Below are positions 38,101 to 47,223 of a DNA stretch of 64,000 nt, one piece after another. Under the pieces are notes generated by a model. That model worked only from the letters and a program-made list of their open reading frames with translations, was not told where the DNA came from and ran no database searches. How positions within the stretch are numbered: the stretch's first letter is position 1; the number at the start of each line of letters is the position of its first letter. Origin of the DNA: Ciona intestinalis. Taxonomy: Eukaryota; Chordata; Ascidiacea; Phlebobranchia; Cionidae. The DNA is taken from contig NC_020179.2 in NCBI RefSeq assembly GCF_000224145.3, forward strand, positions 3,437,885 through 3,501,884, given 5' to 3'. Position numbers and translations under genes: made by a program.

Positions 38101-39695
38101 ACCGTTACCACCCCTAACTTCGCTTTTGTAAACTTAACTTTCTTCGTTGATTGGGTAAAATGTTTTTATTCTCTTTTATGGTTACATTTGGTAGTTAATA
38201 AGAAATATTTACAGAAGTATATACCCGCATACTTTTTCGGTGAAGACATAACTTAAGTACATGGATTATGTTACTTTGGCAATAGATAGAACACGTAAAA
38301 TATAAGACATAATTTTGGTTTGTAAAATGGAGAATGTGGTAATTACCTGTCCAACTTCAACAACAGATGTCATCGCATCTTTCAAACTGCATGTTTTTTT
38401 ATTAGCCTTTATTACAGAGAGCCATAATGCTGGAAGATAACGGTAACAGTTCCAAGCCCTCTCCACCGATTTAGTAATGTTTGTGTAATATTCGTTAGTG
38501 ACGAAATGCCCGATTTCACAATCTAAAGGAGATCTGAAAAATGAATGAATAAATGTAAAATTGTTATCTTTTCGTGCCTGACAATCGTTATAACAAACGT
38601 GTTCTGTTCCACACACATTGTGCCTGCATATTCACCTGGAATCGTTCATACTTTCGAAGAAAAGATTCCCCCCTGGCCGAATCGCCTCTACTTTTTTCTC
38701 CTCTATTAGTTCTATTGCCTCTCTCACTTCAACCAACTGTGATTCGCTCAAGCTTGTATCTAAAAAAATAAAATATTAAAACTGACATTTTTTCTAATTT
38801 TTTCTTAGTGAAAACTTTTATGCATTATTTAAAGACATTTAAATGCCAACAATGGTGTAGCAGTGCCGAGCTTTAAACACGTAACCTCTGACCTACAGGC
38901 AGCAGGCGATCTATACCGAATAAGCCCCGGCTATAAAATAATAAAGCAGTTACCTCTTTCATTTGCTTTTGTTGCAATGCAATGCCCTATATCATCCCAT
39001 GTCCAATAGTCCATCAATAAAGGATCGGTTAAGCGATTAAACACTTTTTCATTTGCTACGCTTGGAGATTCGAACAGGACATTGAAAGTTTCCCGAAATC
39101 GTTCAAACTCTCCAGGCGGTGCTGTGTATGAAGCTACGGATCGCAAGTATACGTTTACTGCACAAATATTAGATAAGATTTGAATGCAAAGTTTTCAATA
39201 GGTTGACTCGCTTACTATCATGCTAGTGCGTATAGATAAAATGCTAGCATTTCATAATATGGTAAGGTATAGGGGAAGATGGGACACTTTTAGCACATAA
39301 TATCCAAATATACTGATCATGTTTTAAACATTTAACAACGATCTATGGCAGTCGTAAGGATATGGTTTTATAATTCTTTGAATGTTCATTGCTTACTAAG
39401 AAATCGGACGAGAAAACAGAAAGAAAAGTTTATCATGTGCTTATATCTTACCCCAGTACTTTATCAGTGATTTCAAAACACATATATTTTACCTGGCTCG
39501 TTCGAGTATTCAGCATCAGCATATGCGGCAGAACTATCTGAATCACCAAGTGAACGGAACTCGTCATTTTGGCCAAAGGAAGACTGAAATCGCAGAAGGT
39601 GTAAAAAAATTACCAGAACCATATACCCAAATCATAAAGAAACAGGAACTTACTCTTATAAGTAGAACAATCAACAATAGTACGAAGTGAGTCAT
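29147..39695 (-). CDS. adhesion G-protein-coupled receptor, 20 exons
   Basis: Exons: 39695-39654, 39583-39493, 39157-38954, 38759-38636, 38533-38347, 38026-37857, 37502-37265, 36938-36779, 36489-36409, 35896-35731, 35654-35423, 35194-35036, 34624-34493, 33822-33627, 33310-33195, 32916-32797, 30627-30518, 30132-30011, 29716-29568, 29323-29147. Phases join to about 991 aa. Signal peptide MTHFVLLLIVLLI; then a long extracellular part with no known adhesion module but GAIN-like helical sequence. The GPS motif is in exon 11 (TWQSSGCYAKG, CTCNHTTNFAAFM; predicted cleavage H-T/T). Helices 1-3 are in exons 12-13 (MWMFVEGVFLYLYVV), helix 4 in exon 14, helix 5 in exon 15, helices 6-7 in exon 19 (LLPVLGIPWICGML, GFVVLNSIQGVAIFLVYCVF). 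Cytoplasmic tail is basic and Ser-rich. Subfamily unresolved. Loops are atypical and three exons are duplicated by assembly; see findings. Confidence 0.9.
29763..29942. repeat. palindromic MITE, family A, degraded
   Basis: CATAGTAGGTTGGTGAGGTG to CTTATGGTACTAC, with internal ACACGACTAGAACAGATGG. Intronic in the GPCR. Confidence 0.65.
30183..30375. repeat. palindromic MITE, family A
   Basis: TATATAGTATTGTGGGGTAA to TTCCCCACACCGTACTATAA. GPCR intron. Confidence 0.8.
30672..31005. repeat. SINE head followed by two family C elements
   Basis: 30672-30712 resembles the tRNA-like SINE head (GTTAGCGCCTATGCCTCTAA). It is followed by family C sequence in one orientation (about 30717-30815) and the other (30850-31005). 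Inverted neighbours could pair as a long hairpin in RNA. Confidence 0.6.
30864..32081. repeat. first copy of a haplotype-type duplication in the GPCR
   Basis: Near-identical to 32582-33759. It contains copies of the intracellular-loop-3 exon (31198-31079), the helix 5 exon (31602-31487) and part of the helix 4 exon (ending 31949). Differences are single bases, small indels and one insertion of about 40 bp near 31705-31745. The two copies are separated by a 500-N gap. Exons here should not be added to the protein model a second time. Confidence 0.88.
31806..31921 (-). repeat. tRNA-derived SINE
   Basis: Read on minus it begins with a tRNA-like head: box A-like TGGCGCAGTGGTTTGCGTGC, then a box B-like GTCATGGGTACGAGGCTC 33 bases on. 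Duplicated at about 33486-33601 as part of the haplotype copy. Related heads at 38845, 43455, 61456 and 63382. Confidence 0.7.
32082..32581. other. assembly gap, 500 N
   Basis: Exactly 500 undetermined bases, a conventional placeholder size. Frames running through it are meaningless. Confidence 1.
32582..33759. repeat. second copy of the GPCR duplication
   Basis: Matches 30864-32081. The complete helix 4 exon (33822-33627) is on this side, so this copy is used for the gene model. Confidence 0.88.
34643..34855. repeat. palindromic MITE, family A
   Basis: TATACTAGGGAGGGGGGAAT to TTTTCCCCACCCCATTATAC, immediately 5' of the helix 2-3 exon on the coding strand. Confidence 0.75.
35240..35385. repeat. 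palindromic MITE, family A, shortened
   Basis: ATATAGTAGGGTGGGGGGAG to ACCCACACCATTGTACAGTA. Lies in the intron between the GPS exon and the helix 1 exon. Confidence 0.7.
36025..36225. repeat. palindromic MITE, family A
   Basis: TATATGGTACTGTGGGGAAA to CCCTTATACCCCGCAACAC. GPCR intron. Confidence 0.65.
36570..36695 (+). repeat. family C element
   Basis: GTAACTTGTAAGCTGCAAGA to TAAAGCAAGTTACATTTCTT. About 120 bp with short inverted ends GTAACT/AGTTAC and a core related to CCCGTG..TATACGACTGT. Confidence 0.65.
37708..37830 (+). repeat. family C element
   Basis: GTAACTCGTGAGCGGTCACA to GGATAAAGTAAGCAGTTACA. Same family as 36570 and 54670. Confidence 0.65.
38845..38940 (-). repeat. SINE head fragment
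   Basis: Read on minus it gives a tRNA-like head with box B-like GAGGTTACGTGTTTAAAGCT. GPCR intron. Confidence 0.5.
39263..39463. repeat. palindromic MITE, family A
   Basis: GGTATAGGGGAAGATGGGAC to TATCTTACCCCAGTACTTT. Intron between GPCR exons 2 and 3. Confidence 0.7.
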
Positions 39696-40903
39696 GGCCC
39701 GTTCTTCCGTTATGATGTAATCAGGTATCGCAGTTTATATTTTAAATCAAAATTTAAAGAATTCTGTAAAAGTATATATGAACAACAGTAAATTTCGAAT
39801 ATTTTTACAATTTTAAAACGCGTAACAAATACAAATGGGATTTTATGTTTGCGTACAGAAATGCAGCTTAAACAGGTCATATCTTGCAATGTACTTTTAG
39901 GTCAAACACTTTTAACTGACGAATAAGAAAACAGAAACAGACAAACAAAAATTAATTACAAACATTCAACAGGGTAGGCCTAAGGTTTAACAAACAAACT
40001 ATGATATCTACTTCTAGATAACCCACGCTATACTATAGAATAACTTCTGCATATCTGAGTATAGGTGCTTGGAATCCTGACCTGAACTGAAACTGGCGAT
40101 CGCGGGCAATTGCTTGGGCGGATATCACGTCATGCCCTAACAATATCCGGGCTTTCAAATCTGAATGCATGACCTCAGAGGTTTGAATCTAATAGCTTGA
40201 TATACGTGAATGAAAGTGGGATCTTTACATGGACTGTGTGGAAATGCGTTATCGAGCTGTTTGTTACGTCATCATGGGGATTGTGCATTAACGCCCTTTA
40301 GGCGCCATTCGCTATTTTTAAACGTAATGACGTCACGGTGTATAAGATTTCGTGCAATTGTGTTTTGTATGTAAGATTAATTAGTTTGAAATTAGGGAAA
40401 TTTGAAGTTTATTGGCGTAAATTTGGAAAAAAATATAGCGAAGTGCACGAAGCGTACTTTTTAGTATACTAGGACTTCCCTTTGGACACCCTCTGAAACT
40501 GACCTCGTGCCCGCAGTCGAGCACAAACAACTTGCATGTCGTATATAATCAAACAATGAATTAGGCGTGTGCAGAGTCTGTGTTGTTCAAATTATTTTAC
40601 TAATTGTTTTTGTTTGTTCTTGCGCCGAACACGCTTTTTCCTGACCACCTGCAAAGCTGGTTAATCATGCTTACACCTTACTACACACGTTCGCACCTAT
40701 ACCGTTGACAATCACGCATCTCTATCAGTGCACGCAGTGATTTTAGAGCCTTCGATAACGATTACACTCATGTTGTATGCACCACGTGTAAAAACACACC
40801 TTTCAAAAAAAAGAAAAACGCCAAATTTATGGTGTTTAAAGTAAGATGGCAAGTGCGACAATATACCATTGTGACGAAAATGCCACTGTGACGTAATAAG
40901 AAA
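39696..40903. promoter_or_regulatory. divergent regulatory region, GPCR and 200-aa unknown gene
   Basis: The two start codons face away from each other across 1.2 kb, so both promoters should lie here. TGACGTCA occurs at 40328-40335 and two near-matches (TTACGTCATC, ATCACGTCATGC) nearby. No repeat element of the MITE families is present, unlike the flanking introns, which fits a protected promoter. Confidence 0.5.
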
Positions 40904-42510
40904 ATGGTCTTAAAGGTAAAGTCAAAAATTTCATCAGCGACAGTTTCAGTCACGAAAGCAGGTCGAGTAACAACTGTTGAAAAATGGAAAACGGATTGGT
41001 TTCACGAGGTATGACGTAACAACATGTCTGATAATTTTAGTGACGTCTTTATTTTTTGATGACGTCAGAAAGTTTTGTGGAATTTGTATGACATACGTCT
41101 TTTGTTTTCAGATCAGCGAGTTATTTCACCTTACAACGGATCAAGTAACACCATGCTTATCCTCCGGAAAACCAACATTGGAGCGGGTGAGAATAAGCAC
41201 CAATGCCACAGAATTACAAATAGTTGTTAAAGGATGTAGAATTTCAAAAACGTAAACGTCAAATAAAACAAATATATTTTCTGCCCAGGTAAGAGCGCTA
41301 GAGAGCAAAGCAAAACTGAACACCGTACTATCACTAATAGAGAGATACATCAAAGGCAGTGTGAATACCCACCCCTCAATTATCAAAAACTCAAACTCAA
41401 ACTCGAATAATGTAAGTATTTTTTACCCCCATACCCAACTTTTCTAAACAAAAAATTCTATCCAGAATTCAATCCAGTTTCGAAAAAAGCAACATCATTG
41501 GGATTGTATGCCTTGGACTATGGTTGACCCTAATGAGGTAAGTACCAATAGAAATCCTAATATCGTAGGTTGGGGTAAGATGGTCTGTATATTCATTCTC
41601 TTAGTGATCGTCCCAATTGTTAGTGAATAAAGTAGTTTACAAAAACGTTTACCCGTACACTCACGACTCTTAAAAGAGCATTGCTAGTTGTTAAAACACG
41701 ATTAGAAAATATGGATTTATGTGCTTACTGTACACTATCCATCTTACCACACAGGGGGATCCTAAAATTAAAGTTAGTACATTTAAATAACCAGCTTAAC
41801 ACCGCTAACCTACTTGATTAAAACTTTAAAAAATATTATTTTGCAAAACGCTCTATTTTTAAATTACTTCTAATAACATTTATGTAATTGGTATTGTCCA
41901 GGTTGTCGTATTCATATTATTTGAAGGCCCCTTATTTAACTGAATGTGTTTTAGGTATGTCCTGTTGATTACTTTCACCAACCGAAAGAAGACAAACAAA
42001 CTTGGAACGTAGAAGAAGCCATCGAAATACTTGCAGCAGAGAACCCAAGCAAAGGTATGGGAATTACGCTTAGTATGTATGTGAAAAATACCAACCAAAT
42101 TCGTAATAAACCTTTACAGGGTCTCTACATAGCAGTATAATTGGAATTTGTGTGACAATGACTTAACCGTTATAATGCCCTTTTTTGTTTCACACACCTC
42201 GTTTTTTCTTAATTTACGGTTGACAATTTAGACAACCTATATACAAGAAATGACCGTTAAATATTTTTTACCAAAGACACACGCCCGAATAATGAAACAC
42301 CGTCTACCTTTCAAATCTAAGATTTTAATAGAAAGTTCTGACAATAAGAAATGGAAGTTTTAACTTTTACCTTTGTTTGCAGATATTATTACTGGTTCAT
42401 TGACACCAGAAGACTCATGCAGTGATAGTGAAGATTATCTCACGAAATTCTTCCCCTCAATCACGAATTTGAGATCATATGATAATCCGCAAACCCACAA
42501 GAAGCCATGA
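40904..42510 (+). CDS. unknown 200-aa protein upstream of and overlapping the forkhead frame
   Basis: Six exons: 40904-41008, 41112-41186, 41289-41411, 41466-41537, 41955-42054, 42383-42510. All junctions have GT/AG and consistent phase, giving 200 aa. The N-terminus is basic (VTKAGRVTTVEKWKTDW), the middle has a helix (VRALESKAKLNTVLSLIERY) and an Asn/Ser run, then HHWDCMPWTMVDPNE, and an acidic end (TPEDSCSDSEDYLTKFF). I do not recognise a domain. The frame ends in TGA at 42508-42510, which overlaps the ATG of the forkhead frame (ATGA), and no splice site separates them. It may therefore be a separate cistron of one transcript, or the true N-terminus of the forkhead protein broken by a reference indel. 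Confidence 0.6.
41566..41764. repeat. palindromic MITE, family A
   Basis: CGTAGGTTGGGGTAAGATGG to CCATCTTACCACACAGGGGG. Intron of the 200-aa gene. Confidence 0.7.
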
Positions 42511-45285
42511 GCAGCATTTCTGTGAAGGAAAATCACAATCATATAAAAAATGAACCACAGAGAAATTTGATGGAAAATAGTTGCAAGCAAATCGACAACG
42601 TTCGTAAACGGAAACGAAGCGACGATACAAGTAACTAGTGTAGTCTATTTTAAGACCGACTCGCCTGAACCACACGTTACATGGCGCGCCTATAGCCGCT
42701 GGATCTCGCCTATACAACAAACCTATTTAAAGAATACCAGGATTTTTTTCTTGTGAATAGTAAAAGTGATTTTTTCAATTGTTTTTTTTTCGTAAAACTG
42801 TAAAAATGGTACAACTGGAAAGTAAGTAACAGCTTGCTTATGTTATGGTTTACAGTAGTGGTCGAAGACAACTCCAATCCGAAACCGGAAGTCGAACGAA
42901 TTGTATTGATGTCTCCAAGTGGTAGCAGAACACTAACAGTTCCAAGGCTTGCGCAAGGTCGCAAGGTTGTGATGCAAAATGGTTTGGTTACAATTCCCAA
43001 TGCAAGCGTTTTACTGAAGCGACTGAAGCTGAACGCGGAAAACTTAAAGCAAAAACAAAGGTAAGCCGCTATAGACAATATGGCATAACATTATATTATT
43101 TTAACTCCTGGAATACAGTAACAAAGGTCAGATCAATTGGAAGCGAAAATAATGGAATCAGCAGCAAAACGACAGTCGTTAAAAACTGATATTTTGATAT
43201 TTTACCTGCGTTTTATGATTAAAATTACCCCGACCAAAGCATGTTTTCGAATTTTTTTCTAAGATTAAACGTTTATTTATATATATAGGTCAATAAGCAC
43301 GGACGCCTCAGCCAATGAAAACGACAAGCGTGGCTTACAAAAACTCGGGGAACCAATCAGAGTCCGTCATACTTCACTGCACTCACATGACCAACATGAA
43401 ATTAAGCAGCCAACCACAAGCAGCAGGTACATCACGTGACATTAACCCATTATTCGGCGGTTTAGGGAAGTGGTTAGGGCGTCTGCCTCTAGTCAAGAGT
43501 TGATGGGTTTGAGGCTTATATGTAAGGGGGCACGAGGTTTGTGAAGCAGAACACCTGTGTTATAGAGACTGATGTTGTTGTCCCGCCAAACAAGAATAAA
43601 TAAGTTGTACATTCGTATTCATCTAAATACTTCGACGATTTAACAATGTTTACTTTTAGTAGCACGAAGTACGAAACGATTGACTTGCAGTCGCTGCTAG
43701 GGTTCGATGATGACGTCACTGTCGATGATGACGTCACAGTGCTGCCAGGGAACAGCGCAACAAAGGACAAAGTAGTATATGGAAGTACTGAAGGTGAATG
43801 TTTTAATAAAAAATACGGTAATTAGCCACCGTTATTCATGATTGAAAATTGCTTTGATAGTTCCAGCCCATGCTAGTTACGGCAACAATTTCCAATTCCA
43901 AGTTAACAAGCATGGAAAACATCTATAATATATAATGTGACCTATATATTTGAGATTCTATTTGAATAGGACACTGACGATGCCCTTTAGGCGAAATATA
44001 TTTCTCTATCACTACTAGTGGTTGGACTTGATTTTTGTTGGTTACGTTTTCGTAGCACCAGATCATTACGTGACCTATATAGTTTCGCATTTTTTTTTAA
44101 ATTTAAAACTATGTTTACAGGTCAGCTCACAGGTGTTCTGAAGGAAGTTGAAAGCCAAAACAAACCGTAAGTTAAAGTAAAATTATAAAGTAGGGTGGGG
44201 GAAGATGGGACACCGTGAGCACACAGTATCCCAATATCCGGATCGTGTTTTAAACAATTTCCAACGATTAACAACGTCTATTAAAGTCGTGAGGATACGG
44301 TTTTAGAATTTTTTGAATGTTCTTTGTTTACTACCAAATAGGACAAGAAAGTAGAATGAAAAGATGTCCCATATTTCCCCACTCTATTACGAGTGATATA
44401 ATATGTGTATGTCGTAATAACATTACAATATTACAGAAAAAGGAAGTACAACAAAAAGCCGAAAGTGAGCGTAAGAATGGCGGGGTCAGAAAACGACAAA
44501 GAATTGGTGAAACCGCCATTGCCGTACAACCAATTGATATATCTTGCTTTTAAACACGCCGGATGTAAGCAACTCACTGTGAGACAAATCTACAAATTCG
44601 TGACGTCGCGATTCCCGTATTATGCTTACGCTAACTTAAATTGGCAGGTATGTTATTATGCAGCAAAATTGCTATACTATTGAACCGGAATATTTATCAA
44701 TGTATTTTATAATTTCAGAACGCCATACGTCACCAGTTATGTTGCAGTAACCACTACCAGTAAGTAGTTTTGTAGCAAATTTTTGAAACACGGATTTAAC
44801 ATGAATATCTACTTAGAAAAATATTGTTACATCCCAACGAAGTAGCGAACGATAAACAGGGAAAATATGCTTGGGAGATCCCAACCCAAGTCTCAATAGA
44901 GAAATTGGATGATGATTTGACAACACACTTGGAAAAAGACGGCGTAATCGACAAAATTAGGCTGGCTATGCCCCAGGACACAGGTGAGATACTGCATTGC
45001 ATGCGGTGTAGGGTGGGGTCAGATGGTCAATCTTTTCGTTCTGTTATTCTGTGTTATTTGACAGTAATTAAGCTAAAATAATTACAGGCTTGTATAACCG
45101 TATCCTCGCGACTTGGAGAAAATGTCGCTGTACCAACACCTAATAAAGTTCTGTGTATTTATGTTAATTATTCTGTATTTGTTCTTTCTTTAGGCGATTT
45201 TGAGGAGTTATTTGGAGATTGTAAGCACGACACCCCTGTAATTTCGGACAGCACAGATCTGTACGAACACTTGCTGCAAATGTGA
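42507..45285 (+). CDS. divergent forkhead-box transcription factor
   Basis: Nine exons from ATG at 42507: 42507-42630, 42856-43060, 43289-43426, 43660-43793, 44121-44166, 44437-44647, 44719-44759, 44817-44983, 45194-45285. Phases join to 385 aa. The forkhead winged helix spans about residues 240-320: KPPLPYNQLIYLAFKHAG, QLTVRQIYKFVTSRFPYY, WQNAIRHQLCCSNHYQKI, then QGKYAWEI. Helix 3 reads NAIRHQLCCSNHY where typical members have NSIRHNLSLN, so DNA contacts may differ. Basic stretches VRKRKR and PKRKYNKKPK look like nuclear signals. The linker encodes FDDDVTVDDDVTV, an acidic direct repeat. Closest by eye to the FOXN/FOXR group, but subfamily is unsettled. AATAAA at 45375-45380 ends the transcript. 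If the upstream frame is really the same protein, the start would be 40904. Confidence 0.82.
43455..43620 (+). repeat. SINE head plus family C element
   Basis: 43455-43520 is a tRNA-like head (AAGTGGTTAGGGCGTCTGCC, TGATGGGTTTGAGGCTTA). 43525-43620 is family C (GGGGGCACGAGGTTTGTGAA). The same order, SINE head then family C, is seen at 30672 and roughly at 63382-63690. Confidence 0.6.
43948..44075 (+). repeat. dispersed repeat, family D, copy 2
   Basis: Plus-strand counterpart of 22625-22812: TTCTATTTGAATAGGACACT, GACGATGCCCTTTAGGCGAA, GGTTACGTTTTCGTAGCACC. Intron of the forkhead gene. Confidence 0.6.
44188..44393. repeat. palindromic MITE, family A
   Basis: AAGTAGGGTGGGGGAAGATG to CATATTTCCCCACTCTATTA. 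Well preserved. Forkhead gene intron. Confidence 0.85.
45004..45112. repeat. truncated family A element
   Basis: GGTGTAGGGTGGGGTCAGAT start, with the internal CCGTATCCTCGCGACT, but no right end. Forkhead gene last intron. Confidence 0.65.
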
Positions 45286-45374
45286 ACTATAAAGACAGTG
45301 TTAAAATTTGCGATTGTTTTTCTACGTACACACTACCTATTTATTTGAAAGTTTATTTTTCGATTCAAAATTGC

Positions 45375-45380
45375 AATAAA
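45375..45380 (+). terminator. polyadenylation signal of the forkhead gene (AATAAA)
   Basis: AATAAA 90 bases after the stop codon. The next gene is on the opposite strand, with its stop at 45568, so the two are convergent. Confidence 0.65.
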
Positions 45381-45567
45381 GTAAAGAATTAAACTTGTAG
45401 TATGGCCTTCGCTTATTACGAAAACGCCAAAAGTTCATTTCGGTCCGTTTCAATATGAATTGCTATACCCGGTCCCATTTAATAATTTATATTGTCTAAT
45501 TAGCAGTCATTGCCCCTCGTCAAATGGCGCTGCGCATAATGTTTCAAAATTACGGTCCTACGCTATT

Positions 45568-45933
45568 CTAAAATAGCCAGCTGTAGTCCGAATCTGAAGA
45601 CGTCAACGACACAGTTGTGTCAGAATACGTGGTGCTAGAAGATTGGCTTGACGATGCTGTTGGCCCGGTAAAGTTCATAGATAAGACATGTCCTCGGTCG
45701 CGAATTAGTTCCTGTATGGTATCGACCATAAACTGTTGTGGGTCGTGTGGACGCTTGTACACAATCAAAGCTGTGATATCTTGCAGTATTCCCAGTAGGT
45801 TGTGCTTGGCGAAAAACTTCTCCGCTTTCTCGAACGGGTCTTGCGAAGTCGGAAAGTGTTTTGACCGGCATTGGGTAAAACTTTCATCGCCACCTTCCAT
45901 TTTAAATCCTTTTTTATTACCTCCCGTTTTCAA
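45568..45933 (-). CDS. RIIa/DPY30-type docking-domain protein, intronless
   Basis: A 121-aa single-exon protein. Residues about 34-76 resemble the dimerisation-docking helices of RIIa-like proteins of the AK7/TEX55/AK5 N-terminal type: AEKFFAKHNLLGILQDITAL followed by VYKRPHDPQQFMVDTIQEL. These domains bind AKAP-like helices, often in cilia and sperm flagella. The C-terminal 40 residues are Ser/Thr-rich (SSSQSSSTTYSDTTVSLTSS). A second ATG at residue 12 (MEGGDESF) is an equally good start. Being intronless among many-exon neighbours, it may derive from a retrocopy. The domain call is by memory of the pattern and not a search. Confidence 0.65.
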   Translation of the reverse strand: MKTGGNKKGFKMEGGDESFTQCRSKHFPTSQDPFEKAEKFFAKHNLLGILQDITALIVYKRPHDPQQFMVDTIQELIRDRGHVLSMNFTGPTASSSQSSSTTYSDTTVSLTSSDSDYSWLF

Positions 45934-47223
45934 AATGTAATTTTAAGTAAGCAGCTTGAGTAATTCGAATTGTATACAAACAGTTGTTGCCACGCAACCG
46001 TGCAATATATACGTCATACAGCTTATTATGATGTCACAGGTTATATGCAGCGGACTAATTGCAAATGTGCATCGTGTTTTAGCCGGACAAAAAAAAAACA
46101 AGCCTAATAACAACACTCTAGGGAATTAAGCTTTATTTTGAAAACAAAACTATACAAAGCCATGATGCAAGTCCGATGACGCTGAATTGTTGTAAAGAGG
46201 CCATGCAGCAGCTGTGTACTGTGCCAAATCATACAGATCCGGACGGCTACGCATATCCTACTTTTGTAGGTTAAATCAGTCGTCGAAACTTTACTGTGTG
46301 GACACATATCTCAGGCCATAAGCTTAAGGTCAAGGAAACATATATGTCCGAGATAGCTCAAGAAAACGACATACTGAAAAGAGCAAGGCGAAGCTTTATG
46401 TTGGCCTATTTGGAATTACCAGATTTATACATGGATAGCTTGTGTTAGTTTATCCTGGCGTATACTGTAGGTTACTTCAGTAAAGCCGTTTAATAAGTAG
46501 CGTAATGAGCTGAAGCACTTAACGCTAACAAAGTCAATCGAAGGCACTCCATCGATCTGCCACATAGAGATAACTACAGCGGGTTACACACATGGTATTG
46601 GCTATTGCAACATTACAGAATGGCATAACGTCGTGTGCGAAGTCGGTATATCAACATGTTTGTTTACGGCTCTGGTCGTGTGTATAGAAATCAAGTATAT
46701 GTAGGAAAGATAGAAAAATATGAAGGTAGTTCTCATGCCTTTTGCAAAGAAAAATCAAAGAAAGCAGAGACAACGGTATAGAAATACAATTCTTAAAAAG
46801 TAACCGTTATATAATGACATTATGCATATATTCTGTTACTTTTTCAACTTAATGTAGATAACAGCCTGAATTTGCATCATTTTATGAGAAATAGATTGAA
46901 AAAGACTAGTTATAGATATATATAAACGTAAGAATATACATTTAGGAAAATTGTTTCAATGGACAGTGACATAAATATGAGGTCACTTATTTTTATTCCA
47001 ATTCTGACTATTAGAATATGCTGTACTCTAAACACGATGTACTCTAAACACGATGGCAATGTATTTTGAACCCAGTGATAAGAAGTGTGGTTGCTTATGG
47101 TTTGTGACAGATACTTAAGTGGCCACTTGATGTAATAACACAGCACCCAGCGAACTTTGTATGCCAAAAATATATATGTTATTGCAGTATTTCAACTTTA
47201 GGTTAGGTAACTGCAATGTCATA
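45934..47223. other. 1.3-kb spacer between divergent genes
   Basis: Upstream of both the docking-domain gene (minus) and the long plus-strand gene. Frames at 46104-46307 and 46910-47167 have no resemblance to known proteins. No repeat family seen. A direct repeat CTCTAAACACGATG occurs at about 47034 and 47045. A TTATTGCAG acceptor-like site at about 47180 could splice a 5' UTR exon to the coding start at 47224. Confidence 0.45.

Noticed and set aside
42478-42510. Programmed -1 ribosomal frameshift joining the two frames
   Set aside because: No slippery heptamer in the required frame lies within the permitted 20-base interval, and no evident stem or pseudoknot follows.
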